Shown: positions 26,499-34,275 of the stretch, piece after piece
Layout: each line of letters begins with the position of its first letter
Position numbering within the stretch: the first letter of the stretch is position 1
Source: CAUZFZ01 sp963579025
GTDB taxonomy: Bacteria; Planctomycetota; Planctomycetia; Planctomycetales; Planctomycetaceae
NCBI GenBank assembly: GCA_963579025.1
Contig: CAUZFZ010000115.1
Span: 1-35,517 of the forward strand
Direction of reading: 5' to 3'
DNA: 35,517 bases
Notes under the pieces: generated by a model
What the model saw: only the letters and a program-made list of their open reading frames with translations
The model's database searches: none
What the model was told of the DNA's origin: nothing
Position numbers and translations under genes: made by a program

Positions 26499-26592
26499 CT
26501 CGTAGTAACCCGCTCGTAGTAACCCGATTTATCGGGTTCTTCCCGGGCGGTCGCGTACGTCGCTCAACAACCGCATAAATGCGGTTACTACG
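26499..26592. repeat. Nested palindromic repeat element preceded by a 14-bp direct repeat
   Basis: The element proper is 26515-26592. The outer stem CGTAGT/ACTACG (26515-26520, 26587-26592) encloses AACCCGAT-TT-ATCGGGTT (26521-26538) and AACCGCAT-AA-ATGCGGTT (26569-26586). The TT and AA loops are complementary. CTCGTAGTAACCCG occurs twice in tandem (26499-26512, 26513-26526), which duplicates the left edge of the element. Confidence 0.8.
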
Positions 26593-26604
26593 AACGAACA
26601 AAAA

Positions 26605-26635
26605 AACACGCCCGTGGCCGAGCCGCGGGCGTGTT
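26605..26635 (-). terminator. Terminator of the Gfo/Idh/MocA gene
   Basis: A 10-bp GC-rich stem, AACACGCCCG (26605-26614) with CGGGCGTGTT (26626-26635), with GGC/GCC adding three more pairs in the loop. On the minus strand it is followed by a run of seven T (26600-26606 as A on plus, partly within the stem). It lies 30 nt after the stop of the minus-strand gene. Confidence 0.85.
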
Positions 26636-26665
26636 TCGAATTCGACAGATTAACTTGCTCGGCGG

Positions 26666-28102
26666 TCAGACTTTGTCGGCAGACGGAATCTGATAGCCGG
26701 AGCGATTCGTGTCTTTCAGCAGTGCATTGGCTTCGCTCGCATGGTCGCCAGTGTGCATTTCGGTCTTCGGATCGAACGTGAGCCACGGGCCGACCACGTA
26801 CTCGTTGCCGTCTGCGGGAACGCCAACGCCTTTGGCCATGATGTCGTGCAGACGTCCGAAGTGCTCGGCCGCATCGGCGTTGTCACCGAACTTCCCGGCT
26901 CGTGCGTTGAATGGCACCTTCTCGCCCAGGCGATACGAGTTGTTCATCAGATGGCCGAGCACGCAGCCGTAGTGAGCGGCGTAGACATCGCCGTTCGCCA
27001 TCGTCGGGTCTTTGGCTCGGACAGCCGCGATAAAGCTGTTCCAGTTGCCGCCGGGCGTCACCTTCCCGTTGGGCACAGAGACTTTCTCGCCCTTGTCGCT
27101 GCCCTTGGCATAGAGCATCCCGCGGACAATGCGGCTGCCGTCTTCGAAGTAATACTCGTTCTCAACCTGACGCCCGTAACCTTTGTAGTTCACGTTGCGC
27201 ACGTTGAAGAACACGTACTGGCCATTCGGGTACTGCGCCAGACCCATCATGGTGTTGGGCGTTTCGCCCTGATCGTTCCACTGGAACCGGCCACCAATCG
27301 CCATCGCTCGCACGGGATGCGTTTGATCGGTGTCCAGAGCCCAGCGCGCCACGTCCAACTGGTGCGTGCCCTGATTGTTCAGGTCACCGTTACCGGTCTT
27401 CCAGAACCAGTGCCAGTTGTAATGGACGAAGTTGCTGTGGAACTTGTCGATGTTGGCCGGGCCGCGCCACAGGTCCCAGTTCAGGTTCGAGGGAACGGCA
27501 GACGGAGCTTTCATACCGATGCCGCCGCGCGGTTTGCAGCAGTAGCCATAGGAAACCTTCAGTTTGCCGAATTTTCCGGCCTGAATAGCTTCGTGCAGAC
27601 CGGCGATACCGGCGCTGCTTCTCGACTGCGTCCCGTGCTGAATGACGACGCCGTATTTCTCGGCAGCGGCAACGGCAATGCGGCCTTCGGCCACGTCGTG
27701 ACTCATGGGCTTTTCGACATACACGTGCTTGCCGGCCTGAGCCCCCCAGATGGTCATCAGAGAGTGCCAGTGGTTCGGCGCGGCAACCGAGATGGCGTCC
27801 AGCGTCCTGTCTTCCAGCGCCTCGCGGATGTCACTGATGCCTTTTGTCTTACCTCCGATCTTGCCCATTGTCCGAGCAAGAACGTTCTTGTCGGGGTCGG
27901 CGACGTAGGCGATCTCGACGTTCGGAGCCCCTTTCCAACCGCCCAAGTGACTTTGCCCGCGGCCGTTCAGACCGGCGACAGCGATACGCACGCGGTCATT
28001 GGCGCCCAGGAAATTCCCCGAGGCACGTGTCCCGTTCAGCAGAAGTCCACCCCCGGTGACAGAGGACGCCTGCAGGAAGTGACGGCGATTCAGTTTCGAC
28101 AT
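26666..28102 (-). CDS. Gfo/Idh/MocA family oxidoreductase, Tat-exported
   Basis: A 478-residue NAD(P)-dependent oxidoreductase-family protein of the type abundant in planctomycetes. A twin-arginine signal opens the protein (MSKLNRRHFLQASSVTGGG). The Rossmann fold starts at RIAVAGLNGRGQSHL, and the EKPMSHDVAEG motif carries the conserved EKP lysine. The C-terminal half is the usual mixed alpha/beta domain (GDLNNQGTHQLDVARWALD). ATG 28102 has GGAG 8 nt upstream; an in-frame start at 28159 would bury the Tat signal. The natural substrate, probably a sugar or inositol derivative, cannot be told. It lies downstream of the pyrophosphatase gene on the same strand (129-nt gap) and is closed by a strong terminator. 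Confidence 0.93.
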   Translation of the reverse strand: MSKLNRRHFLQASSVTGGGLLLNGTRASGNFLGANDRVRIAVAGLNGRGQSHLGGWKGAPNVEIAYVADPDKNVLARTMGKIGGKTKGISDIREALEDRTLDAISVAAPNHWHSLMTIWGAQAGKHVYVEKPMSHDVAEGRIAVAAAEKYGVVIQHGTQSRSSAGIAGLHEAIQAGKFGKLKVSYGYCCKPRGGIGMKAPSAVPSNLNWDLWRGPANIDKFHSNFVHYNWHWFWKTGNGDLNNQGTHQLDVARWALDTDQTHPVRAMAIGGRFQWNDQGETPNTMMGLAQYPNGQYVFFNVRNVNYKGYGRQVENEYYFEDGSRIVRGMLYAKGSDKGEKVSVPNGKVTPGGNWNSFIAAVRAKDPTMANGDVYAAHYGCVLGHLMNNSYRLGEKVPFNARAGKFGDNADAAEHFGRLHDIMAKGVGVPADGNEYVVGPWLTFDPKTEMHTGDHASEANALLKDTNRSGYQIPSADKV

Positions 28103-28231
28103 TTTGATCGTCTCCGAAATACAGGTGTCATGCGAAAGCCCGGGCAATCCGGCCAGCAACTATCGTAGCGGGAAAATACGCTTCGTTTAACCGCAAGGGC
28201 CGCCGTGACGGAACGGCAGTCCCCCAGGGAC

Positions 28232-28771
28232 TCACTGGAATCCCTGCCGTCGCTGCTGATCGTAGCGTTCCAGAGCGTCGTCGATCACCGGGAATGCCGC
28301 GGCCGCGCCTTCAAACTCGTCCACTCGCACTTCCCGATTCTCAAGTTGCGTGTAGTCCTGAAAGAACCGCCGCAGCATGTTGAGTCTGTGAGGAGGCAGG
28401 TCGGCGGCTTCTTTGAAACTGTTGTATTCCGGGTCATCGATGGCAACGGCAAGCACTTTGTGGTCCGGTTTTCCGGCGTCGATCATCGTCATAATCCCGA
28501 TGGCGCGCGACGCCACAATCGTCAATGGCGCGACCGGTTCCTGGCACAGCACGAGTACGTCCAGCGGATCGTCGTCTTCGGCCAGAGTCTGCGGAATAAA
28601 GCCGTAACTGGCCGGGTAGAAAACCGCCGAGTACAGAATGCGATCGAGTCGCAGCAGCCCCGTCTTCTTGTCCAGCTCGTACTTGACGCTGGACCCCATC
28701 GGGATCTCGATGACGGAAACGAATTCCGAGGGCAGTTCAATGCCAGGAGTGACGTCGTGCCAGGGATTCAT
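28232..28771 (-). CDS. ppa: Inorganic pyrophosphatase (family I)
   Basis: A 179-residue soluble pyrophosphatase, close to the 176 residues of the E. coli enzyme. It hydrolyses PPi and pulls biosynthetic reactions forward. Active-site residues: KYELDK (Lys and Glu), YPASYGFIPQT, the family signature EDDDPLDVLVL with its metal-binding aspartates, and IDAGKPDHKVLAV. I chose ATG 28771 (MNPWHDVTPGIELP), which matches the family start; an upstream in-frame start at 28831 would add 20 residues unlike the family. Housekeeping gene; no regulatory site recognised. Confidence 0.96.
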   Translation of the reverse strand: MNPWHDVTPGIELPSEFVSVIEIPMGSSVKYELDKKTGLLRLDRILYSAVFYPASYGFIPQTLAEDDDPLDVLVLCQEPVAPLTIVASRAIGIMTMIDAGKPDHKVLAVAIDDPEYNSFKEAADLPPHRLNMLRRFFQDYTQLENREVRVDEFEGAAAAFPVIDDALERYDQQRRQGFQ

Positions 28772-29005
28772 TGGGTCGTACCCTTTGGAAGAAAGCGGAA
28801 AAAGGAGTCCGACAGGTTGACAACGGAACACGATCAGTTCAGTCCGTGATTTCTATCCGGTCTATTGAGCAGACACCACGGACAGCTGGTGCCTGGCCTT
28901 CGGTTCCGCAGGCCTCCAGTCCTGATTGCGATCAAGCGGGCTGTTGTTGTCCCAAACTCTGCTGTGGTTCGGCTGCCACTCTCAAGTTGGAGACGCCGGT
29001 TAGAA

Positions 29006-29126
29006 AGCCGTAGCCCGATTTCTCCGAAATCGGGACCAGACGACATCGCAACCTGCCGGCACATCGACCGCCGCTCAGTCCTGCCAGGTCCAAGGCAGCG
29101 GATTTCGGAGAAATCCGCCTACGGCT
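29006..29126. repeat. Nested palindromic repeat element, long-spacer version
   Basis: The outer stem AGCCGTAG (29006-29013) pairs with CTACGGCT (29119-29126). Inside are CCCGATTTC-TCC-GAAATCGGG (29014-29034) and GCGGATTTC-GGA-GAAATCCGC (29098-29118). The TCC and GGA loops are exact complements. A 63-nt spacer separates the hairpins. It lies in the 438-nt gap between the response regulator and ppa, which holds nothing else I recognise apart from presumed promoter space for ppa. Confidence 0.82.
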
Positions 29127-29209
29127 CAGCTCTCGACCAATGCACAGCCTCGGCAGGCGTCTGGCGGAGAGTGCGGTCTCGCGCCGTCGAGTTGCTCTGA
29201 CAGCGTCTA

Positions 29210-30342
29210 CTATTCCGTGCAGCGGACCAGCGCGATAGTAATATCGTCACCAGGTTTGTCTGGTGCGCAGAAGTCGCGGGAATTGGTGATCAGTTGGTCG
29301 AGCAGGTCGTTCAGTGGTGCCTCGCGATTCTCACGCAGCAGGGACAGGATCGCCGGCTGGCCCAGAATCTCTTTATCCGGCTTTTGGCACTCGTACAGGC
29401 CGTCCGTGTAGACAGCCAGCAGGTCGCCTGCTTCCATCTGAAACCCGCCGGTCGGCTCCATCGCCAGGTCCTCGGTCATACCAGCGGGTAAAGCCGTTCC
29501 GGGGAGTTTGATCACCTCGCCATTCTTCTTCATCAGAACTCCGCCATGCCCGGCTCCCACGTACCTGGCCTGGCGTGTCTCCAGATCGATGACGGCGAGG
29601 AACACCGCGACGAAGCGTTCGAGATGGGTGTCTTCACAGATTTGCACATTGGCCGCGACAAGCAGGTCGGCCGGGTCTGGTACATATTCTCTGAGTGTGC
29701 GGATGACACGATGTGTGGAGGCCATCAACAAAGCCGCCGGCATTCCGTGCCCGCTGACGTCCCCGACGACAACTCCTAGCTGGTTACCTGGCCATGGCGC
29801 AAAGTCAAAAAAGTCGCCACCCACCGCGTCTGTAGGCCGGCATCGCCCCGCCAGTTCGAATCCTGGCAGTGAGGGAAACTCGCTCGGCATCAACCGCTGC
29901 TGCACCATTCGAGCCGCGTCGGAATCCTGACGATGCTGCAGTAGTTTCTTCTCTAATGACTGGCGTTCATGTCGCTCAATGGCGAAGCGGATCGAGCGTT
30001 CGAGGGATGAAGAGTTGAATTCGTTCTTCGAAATGTAGTCCTGGGCCCCTTCCCTCAGGGCTTCGAGGGCGATCTCACCATCGGCCTGGCCACTCAGGAC
30101 GACAATGGGCAGGCCGGGCTGTTTCGCGCGGACCTGACGCACGGTGTCGATCCCGACACTATCTGGAAGATTCAAGTCAAGCAGCGCGACATCGATACCA
30201 TTTCCAGATGAACGTCGGCCTCGGCGAGTGTCTCGACCCACTTGATCGCGCAACGTAGCTGCGATGTTTTCAGGCAGCTTTCGATCAGTCGAGCATCCGC
30301 ACGACTGTCCTCCAGGAGCAGGACTTTTAGCCACTCATTCAT
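29210..30342 (-). CDS. Response regulator with PP2C-type (RsbU/SpoIIE) phosphatase domain, frameshifted
   Basis: The output domain is a PP2C-family serine phosphatase of the RsbU type: ARMVQQRLMPSEFP linker, GGDFFDF, VVVGDVSGHGMPAALLM, VGAGHGGVLM, VYTDGLYE, GDDITIALVRC. The receiver keeps its phospho-acceptor region ALLDLNLPDS and the VVLSGQ and DYISKNEF elements. Its first 47 residues are in a different frame: starting at ATG 30342 one reads MNEWLKVLLLEDSRADARLI...ADVHLE, a perfect receiver start with the acidic ED pair, and the frame then shifts near 30200-30206 (loss of one base, probably an A in GGAAATGG) to reach GIDVALLDLN. As it stands, translation from the true start ends early. It may be a mutation, a sequencing error or, less likely, recoding. 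Such proteins usually control anti-sigma-factor partner switches. An Hpt gene lies upstream. Confidence 0.85.
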
Positions 30343-30479
30343 GGGACATGACTTCGATCGCGAGACAGCCGTCCGTGGCCAGTGGAGGGAGAGACGGTGG
30401 GGTGGGAAGCAGCGTGCAGTCGCTGGGGATGAAATTCAGACCCTAACATCGACCGCGAGGCCTTTCGATAAACGAACCG

Positions 30480-30511
30480 TTTATAAGTGTGGAATTTTGT
30501 GGGAATGTCAA
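30480..30511 (-). promoter_or_regulatory. Possible promoter of the response regulator gene
   Basis: On the minus strand TTGACA (30511-30506) is a perfect -35 box. TATAAA (30485-30480) is a -10 candidate, but the 20-nt spacing is long. The -10 region overlaps a perfect hairpin, ATAAACG-AAC-CGTTTAT (30468-30484), and CGTTTAT occurs again at 30532-30538, so a regulator could bind here. The 373-nt gap 30343-30715 is otherwise empty. Confidence 0.4.
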
Positions 30512-30715
30512 TTCCTGGTTCACTAAACAGGCGTTTATGGATCATCGAAACTGAAACCGACACCGTCAACTCTACGTGTGAGGACGATCCTCCGCGATGT
30601 GTCGGCCCAGGGAAGTCATGGCACTCAACGGATGCTACTCCCACTGCGGATCAGCACACTTCAAATCGGCAGGCCCCCAACTTCAGCCCAACAGCCACGA
30701 AGCCCCTCGTGGTGG

Positions 30716-31129
30716 TCACATTTCGCCGGTGTCGACGAAACGCTGCAGGACCGGCAGCACCTGTTCGACTTCTGACTTGAATCGTTCGAGCAGCTCCGGG
30801 GCAGATGCCAGGTCACCACCGGCGGCCAGCTCTTCGAGTTCCACGCCACATTGTTGTGCGGTTTCTGCGTGGAAAAACCGCATCGCCCCTTTGATTGTGT
30901 GAGCCATGCGACACGCTTCTCTGGCATCGTCATTTGCGATGAACGCAGGCAGGCGGGACAGATTCTCGCGCGTCTCCTCGATGTAGGACTTCGTGATCTC
31001 CTTAAGGAATTTATGGTCGCCGCGCAGTTGCGACGCGAATTCCCGCAGCAGCTCGTCCATGTCGTCGCCGCGAGCGACGTTCAGCAACAGACTCGAAATC
31101 GGTCTGCCGAGTGTTCTGATTCTGCACAC
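30716..31129 (-). CDS. Hpt (histidine phosphotransfer) domain protein
   Basis: A protein of up to 137 residues made of one Hpt four-helix domain: the phosphorylated histidine lies in AHTIKGAMRFF, followed by ELEELAAGGDL and FKSEVEQVLPVLQRF. It would relay phosphate between a histidine kinase and a response regulator, perhaps the phosphatase-type regulator 370 nt downstream on the same strand. The start is unclear: GTG 31129 gives the full helix set, ATG 31060 (MDELLREF) gives 114 residues. Neither has a good ribosome binding site, so it could also be the surviving C-terminal piece of a hybrid kinase. No kinase gene is in the window. Confidence 0.75.
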   Translation of the reverse strand: MCRIRTLGRPISSLLLNVARGDDMDELLREFASQLRGDHKFLKEITKSYIEETRENLSRLPAFIANDDAREACRMAHTIKGAMRFFHAETAQQCGVELEELAAGGDLASAPELLERFKSEVEQVLPVLQRFVDTGEM

Positions 31130-31943
31130 GTTTCAGCAGACCCAGCAGCAGGAATTCCTCATCACACGACGCCAAATGCGTCCAATACTGACGTCAACTG
31201 GTCTTCGTCCGAGCTCAGCCGTCGCTGCGAAGATCACCGCGCAGCGGCAGGCAATTTTCGGGGCCAGAATAGGCGACAGAATCCTCGTCACGATGGCCAG
31301 GAAGAGAGGAAGACCAGGAACAGTCTCGCTCTGCACGCACGAAAAGAGCCCTAACGTCTTGCGAAATCAGAGCTTGCTTGAAGTGAGATCGCAGGGACTT
31401 GTTGAACCCTGATCCGGTTGTGTGGCAGGTCAGGGCAGGTCATCGGGCGTGAATGTGTCCTGCGACGCCCGGCGGACAGTCAGGACGCGCACTGGCGCCG
31501 CTTTCCATCTGTTTTCGACGGCGCGTTTACCATTCCGCCCAGGACGGAGTGAAGAGAAAACACTGAAAAGTAAGCGGCTTCGCCGCAAATGGAAAAATGG
31601 GAAAGCGACGATGCATCGTCGCACTCCGAAAGTGTGGGTGCTGCAGGCATATGAAGCTTGTCCCTCTCAACGGTCGGCGCATCAGTCGACGTGGAACTCT
31701 TCATCACGTTCCATGCCGGTCGGTCAGTGAATCGGCAGGTCGACTGAGCTGCGCTCGAAAAACGAGCGGACAATTGTCTTACCCGCCATCAACTTTGCTG
31801 ACCGATTGAGACGCTTCCCGTCACACCTCGACCCGGCCGGGCCACCCTGCGTCAGGGATCATTGGCGTGAGCGCGAACGATGATCCGGGGAGTCACTCGG
31901 CAACTGACGGCATTCGGAAGCGTTTGCCGACGATCCAGACAAG
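31130..31943. other. Gene-poor stretch, 814 nt
   Basis: Open frames here are short and none looks like a protein I know; their composition (Arg, Ser and Cys rich) suggests chance. It holds the hairpin pair at 31574-31622 and an inverted repeat GGATCAT/ATGATCC (31856-31862, 31880-31886) that could be a weak terminator for the minus-strand gene ending at 31944. It may be decayed coding DNA upstream of the Hpt gene. Confidence 0.5.
31574..31622. repeat. Hairpin pair with an 18-bp perfect palindrome
   Basis: GCGGC-TTC-GCCGC (31574-31586) is followed 18 nt later by GCGACGATGCATCGTCGC (31605-31622), an 18-bp perfect palindrome. It resembles the two-hairpin repeats elsewhere in the window but lacks an outer stem. 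Confidence 0.55.
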
Positions 31944-32309
31944 TTAGTCGGCTGTTCCCTGAACGAGCAGCGTCAGGATCGTGCCGGCGTGTGACATCTC
32001 GATGGAATGGTGAGCGAGAATCTCGATGGCTCGCTCGGCCCCTTCAATGATGATCTCGGATGGGGATTCGGAAACATGCGAGACCGACAGGCGCGGAATC
32101 GGCTGGCCCTGCATCGACGCGTCAATGAGCCGACCGGCGACGTGAGCATCGAATTCCTTCGAGATACCCGCCACGATCGCCGCCCGATCGTTTCTCCCTT
32201 CGTGCCAGACTGATTCACGCTCATCGAGACTGTCGATCCCTGCCGGAATAGTGTCGTCGGGTGCTGTGACGTCCAGACACTGCATTGGCCATTCGAATGG
32301 GTCCATCAT
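31944..32309 (-). CDS. Hypothetical protein, 121 residues
   Basis: An acidic soluble protein with sensible composition and alternating helix/strand pattern (EIIIEGAERAIEILAHHSIEMSHAGTILTLLVQ near the end, shown here in part as ERAIEILAHHSIEM). No known motif, signal peptide or membrane helix. GTAGGG abuts the first ATG (32309) and is 3 nt from the second (32306), a poor spacing. I do not recognise it. It could be a real small gene or a chance frame; the absence of any competing frame slightly favours a gene. Confidence 0.45.
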   Translation of the reverse strand: MMDPFEWPMQCLDVTAPDDTIPAGIDSLDERESVWHEGRNDRAAIVAGISKEFDAHVAGRLIDASMQGQPIPRLSVSHVSESPSEIIIEGAERAIEILAHHSIEMSHAGTILTLLVQGTAD

Positions 32310-32809
32310 CCCTACACTGTCTTTCGATGGAACTCGCGTATCGCATCAACCACCGCGGACCACTGATCCGGATCCATCGTCGGCATTTCACTCATTCGGA
32401 GCTACCCTTCGCAGCAGCAAGAGGCATCCCGGTTGACCGGCCCCTCAGAACTTCCCGCCGAGATCTCCTATGGCTTCGCCCCGCGACCTGCTGTCTGTCG
32501 CAGTCATCGCCGATGAACCGCACCGCACCAGCAGCAAGAAAAGCCGCAACTATCCGCGCAAAAGAAAACGCAAACGCTGCGGATCACCAATCCTCAAATC
32601 ACCCACGAAACTCCAGAAACAAACCGCCAGAAACAAACCGCCAGAAAACTCGGCTACTAAATCGTTACCCGCGTTCCGTGCCACCCCGCGGAAATCTGAA
32701 CTCGCGAAACCCCTTACTGACACCGGGCCTACGTGCTGCCGCCGCTTCGCGGCTCCTGGTAGACTTCGTCTTCGAGACCAGCAGCTGAACACACTACGGA
32801 GACGTGCGC
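32310..32809. other. Gene-poor stretch upstream of the TIR gene, 500 nt
   Basis: No convincing protein. Between 32530 and 32650 the plus strand is A-rich and simple in sequence, with a 14-bp unit CCAGAAACAAACCG repeated in tandem (32613-32626, 32627-32640) and a partial third copy from 32641. The final part must hold the start signals of the TIR gene: CGGAG at 32797-32801 is its ribosome binding site. Confidence 0.5.
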
Positions 32810-34078
32810 ATGACGGGCTTCAAGTGGGATGTCTTCCTCAACCACTCCAGCGAGGACAAGGACGTCATTCGCAAACTGGCCGAGCGGTTGCGGGCGGACG
32901 GCGTGCGCGTCTGGTTTGATGAGTGGGCAATCGGCGTCGGACAAATGATCCCCGCGAAGATCCGCGAGGGTCTCGAACACTCCCGTCGACTCGTGTTTTC
33001 CATGTCGGAACATTCGCTCGGCTCGGATTGGGCCGAACTCGAACAACAGGCGTTTCGATTCACCGACCCAACAAACAACAATCAGCAGTTCGTACCGCTT
33101 CGACTGGACGACTTCGAACTCCCAATTAGCTTGAAGCCGTTCAAGTTCATTGACTGGCGACAGAGGGATGAGACAGCGTATCAGGAACTGCTGGAGCTGA
33201 TCCTTCGGCCAAAAGGTGAGGACGCGGTTCGTGAATCGGTCCACCCGATAATGGCGGACCAAAACGTGAGTATCGATCCAGCACGAAGCGGAGAAACGGT
33301 GGATCGTGAGCACCGGCTCAATCCGGACCAGCGCGATCGCCTGACGCAAACTACTGGCGCGGCCGGAGGCGAGAACGAATGCGCTTCGACAGAAGCAGGG
33401 ACTACTGATTCAGAGCCAACGAACGGCGTGACTCTCTCCACGGCTACTCAAGACAGGCCGGGGATTGCGACGAACTTGCGGCGACTGAGGAACAGGGTTG
33501 TCGCCGCGCTGGTGATTGTGGCCGCCCCGGCCATTGCCATGTATTTTAGCAGTGGTTCGCAAGGCGACTTTTCAACACCCGGGCGCACAATCGAAACATA
33601 TGCTTCGGCCTGCAAAGACCGAAATCCGAAACTGATTCGTGAGTGCTTTACTGAAACATTTCAGAGCCCGTCGGAATTTCCGAGCTTTCAAGCCTCGACG
33701 GATTACGAACTCGATCGAATGGCGAAGTACGCTGCGGCCTGGCATGTCGGGGAAGTGGAGATTGACTTGGTAGTGTCAACCGTTTCACGAATCGCCTACG
33801 TCCTTATCACGATCAAAGAAACCTTGGCCGCCCCTCCGGGTAATGGGGCCGATGGAATGGCAATCCCAGCTCCAACGATTCCTCGACTTGGCGATATACG
33901 CGTCAAATTAGTTGAGACACGTAACGGATGGAGAATTGCGGAAATCGAAACGAACAGTCTCAAAATGGCGAGCAACCAAAAACTTGAAGGTGGGGTGGCA
34001 CTGGTGGCTCGCAACCAGTGCGGCGTAGCCGCAAGAGGCGATCGGATGTGCTTGGAGATCCCTCAGGTCGCAGGGTGA
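32810..34078 (+). CDS. TIR-domain membrane protein
   Basis: A 422-residue protein. The N-terminal TIR domain (about 5-140) reads WDVFLNHSSEDKDVIRKLAE, VWFDEWAIGVGQMI and SDWAELEQQ; E78 (or E76) sits where NADase-type TIR domains keep the catalytic Glu. A hydrophilic linker follows, then one membrane helix (VVAALVIVAAPAIAMYF, about 228-244), then an extracytoplasmic domain resembling NTF2-like or DUF4878 folds (TPGRTIETYASACKDRNPKLI). ATG 32810 has CGGAG 8 nt upstream. The last 25 or so residues are encoded by a hairpin repeat (33998-34021) and may be an extension caused by its insertion. Bacterial TIR proteins often act in immunity or cell death by consuming NAD, but no partner defence gene is adjacent; signalling is equally possible. 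Confidence 0.85.
   Translation: MTGFKWDVFLNHSSEDKDVIRKLAERLRADGVRVWFDEWAIGVGQMIPAKIREGLEHSRRLVFSMSEHSLGSDWAELEQQAFRFTDPTNNNQQFVPLRLDDFELPISLKPFKFIDWRQRDETAYQELLELILRPKGEDAVRESVHPIMADQNVSIDPARSGETVDREHRLNPDQRDRLTQTTGAAGGENECASTEAGTTDSEPTNGVTLSTATQDRPGIATNLRRLRNRVVAALVIVAAPAIAMYFSSGSQGDFSTPGRTIETYASACKDRNPKLIRECFTETFQSPSEFPSFQASTDYELDRMAKYAAAWHVGEVEIDLVVSTVSRIAYVLITIKETLAAPPGNGADGMAIPAPTIPRLGDIRVKLVETRNGWRIAEIETNSLKMASNQKLEGGVALVARNQCGVAARGDRMCLEIPQVAG
33998..34021. repeat. Hairpin repeat inside the 3' end of the TIR gene
   Basis: GCACTGGT (33998-34005) and ACCAGTGC (34014-34021) pair perfectly around an 8-nt loop. It lies in the last 80 nt of the coding region, where the protein loses any clear fold. 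Confidence 0.65.
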
Positions 34079-34275
34079 CACACCGCCAGCGGAATCAGAG
34101 ACGTCTTGCCGCTGCGCGGCCCTGTTTGCGAACCAACACGGTCCCCCTCGCCATTTTCTTGAAGTTCGGTCGTCTGGGGATAGGTACTGAGGGTGCGCTT
34201 GCCATCGGTAAAATGTGTGCGACGTGGAGTCCTCGGCAATCGCGGTTATTCATTTTTACGACGCGTGCTGGATTG

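Noticed and set aside
26741..28168. A 475-codon open frame on the plus strand
   Set aside because: It is antisense to the Gfo/Idh/MocA gene, shows no known motif and is His/Val/Arg-rich as expected of a shadow frame in GC-rich DNA.
32810..34078. A Thoeris or CBASS-type defence system
   Set aside because: No neighbouring effector, cyclase or sensor gene of these systems is present; only the TIR domain is shared.
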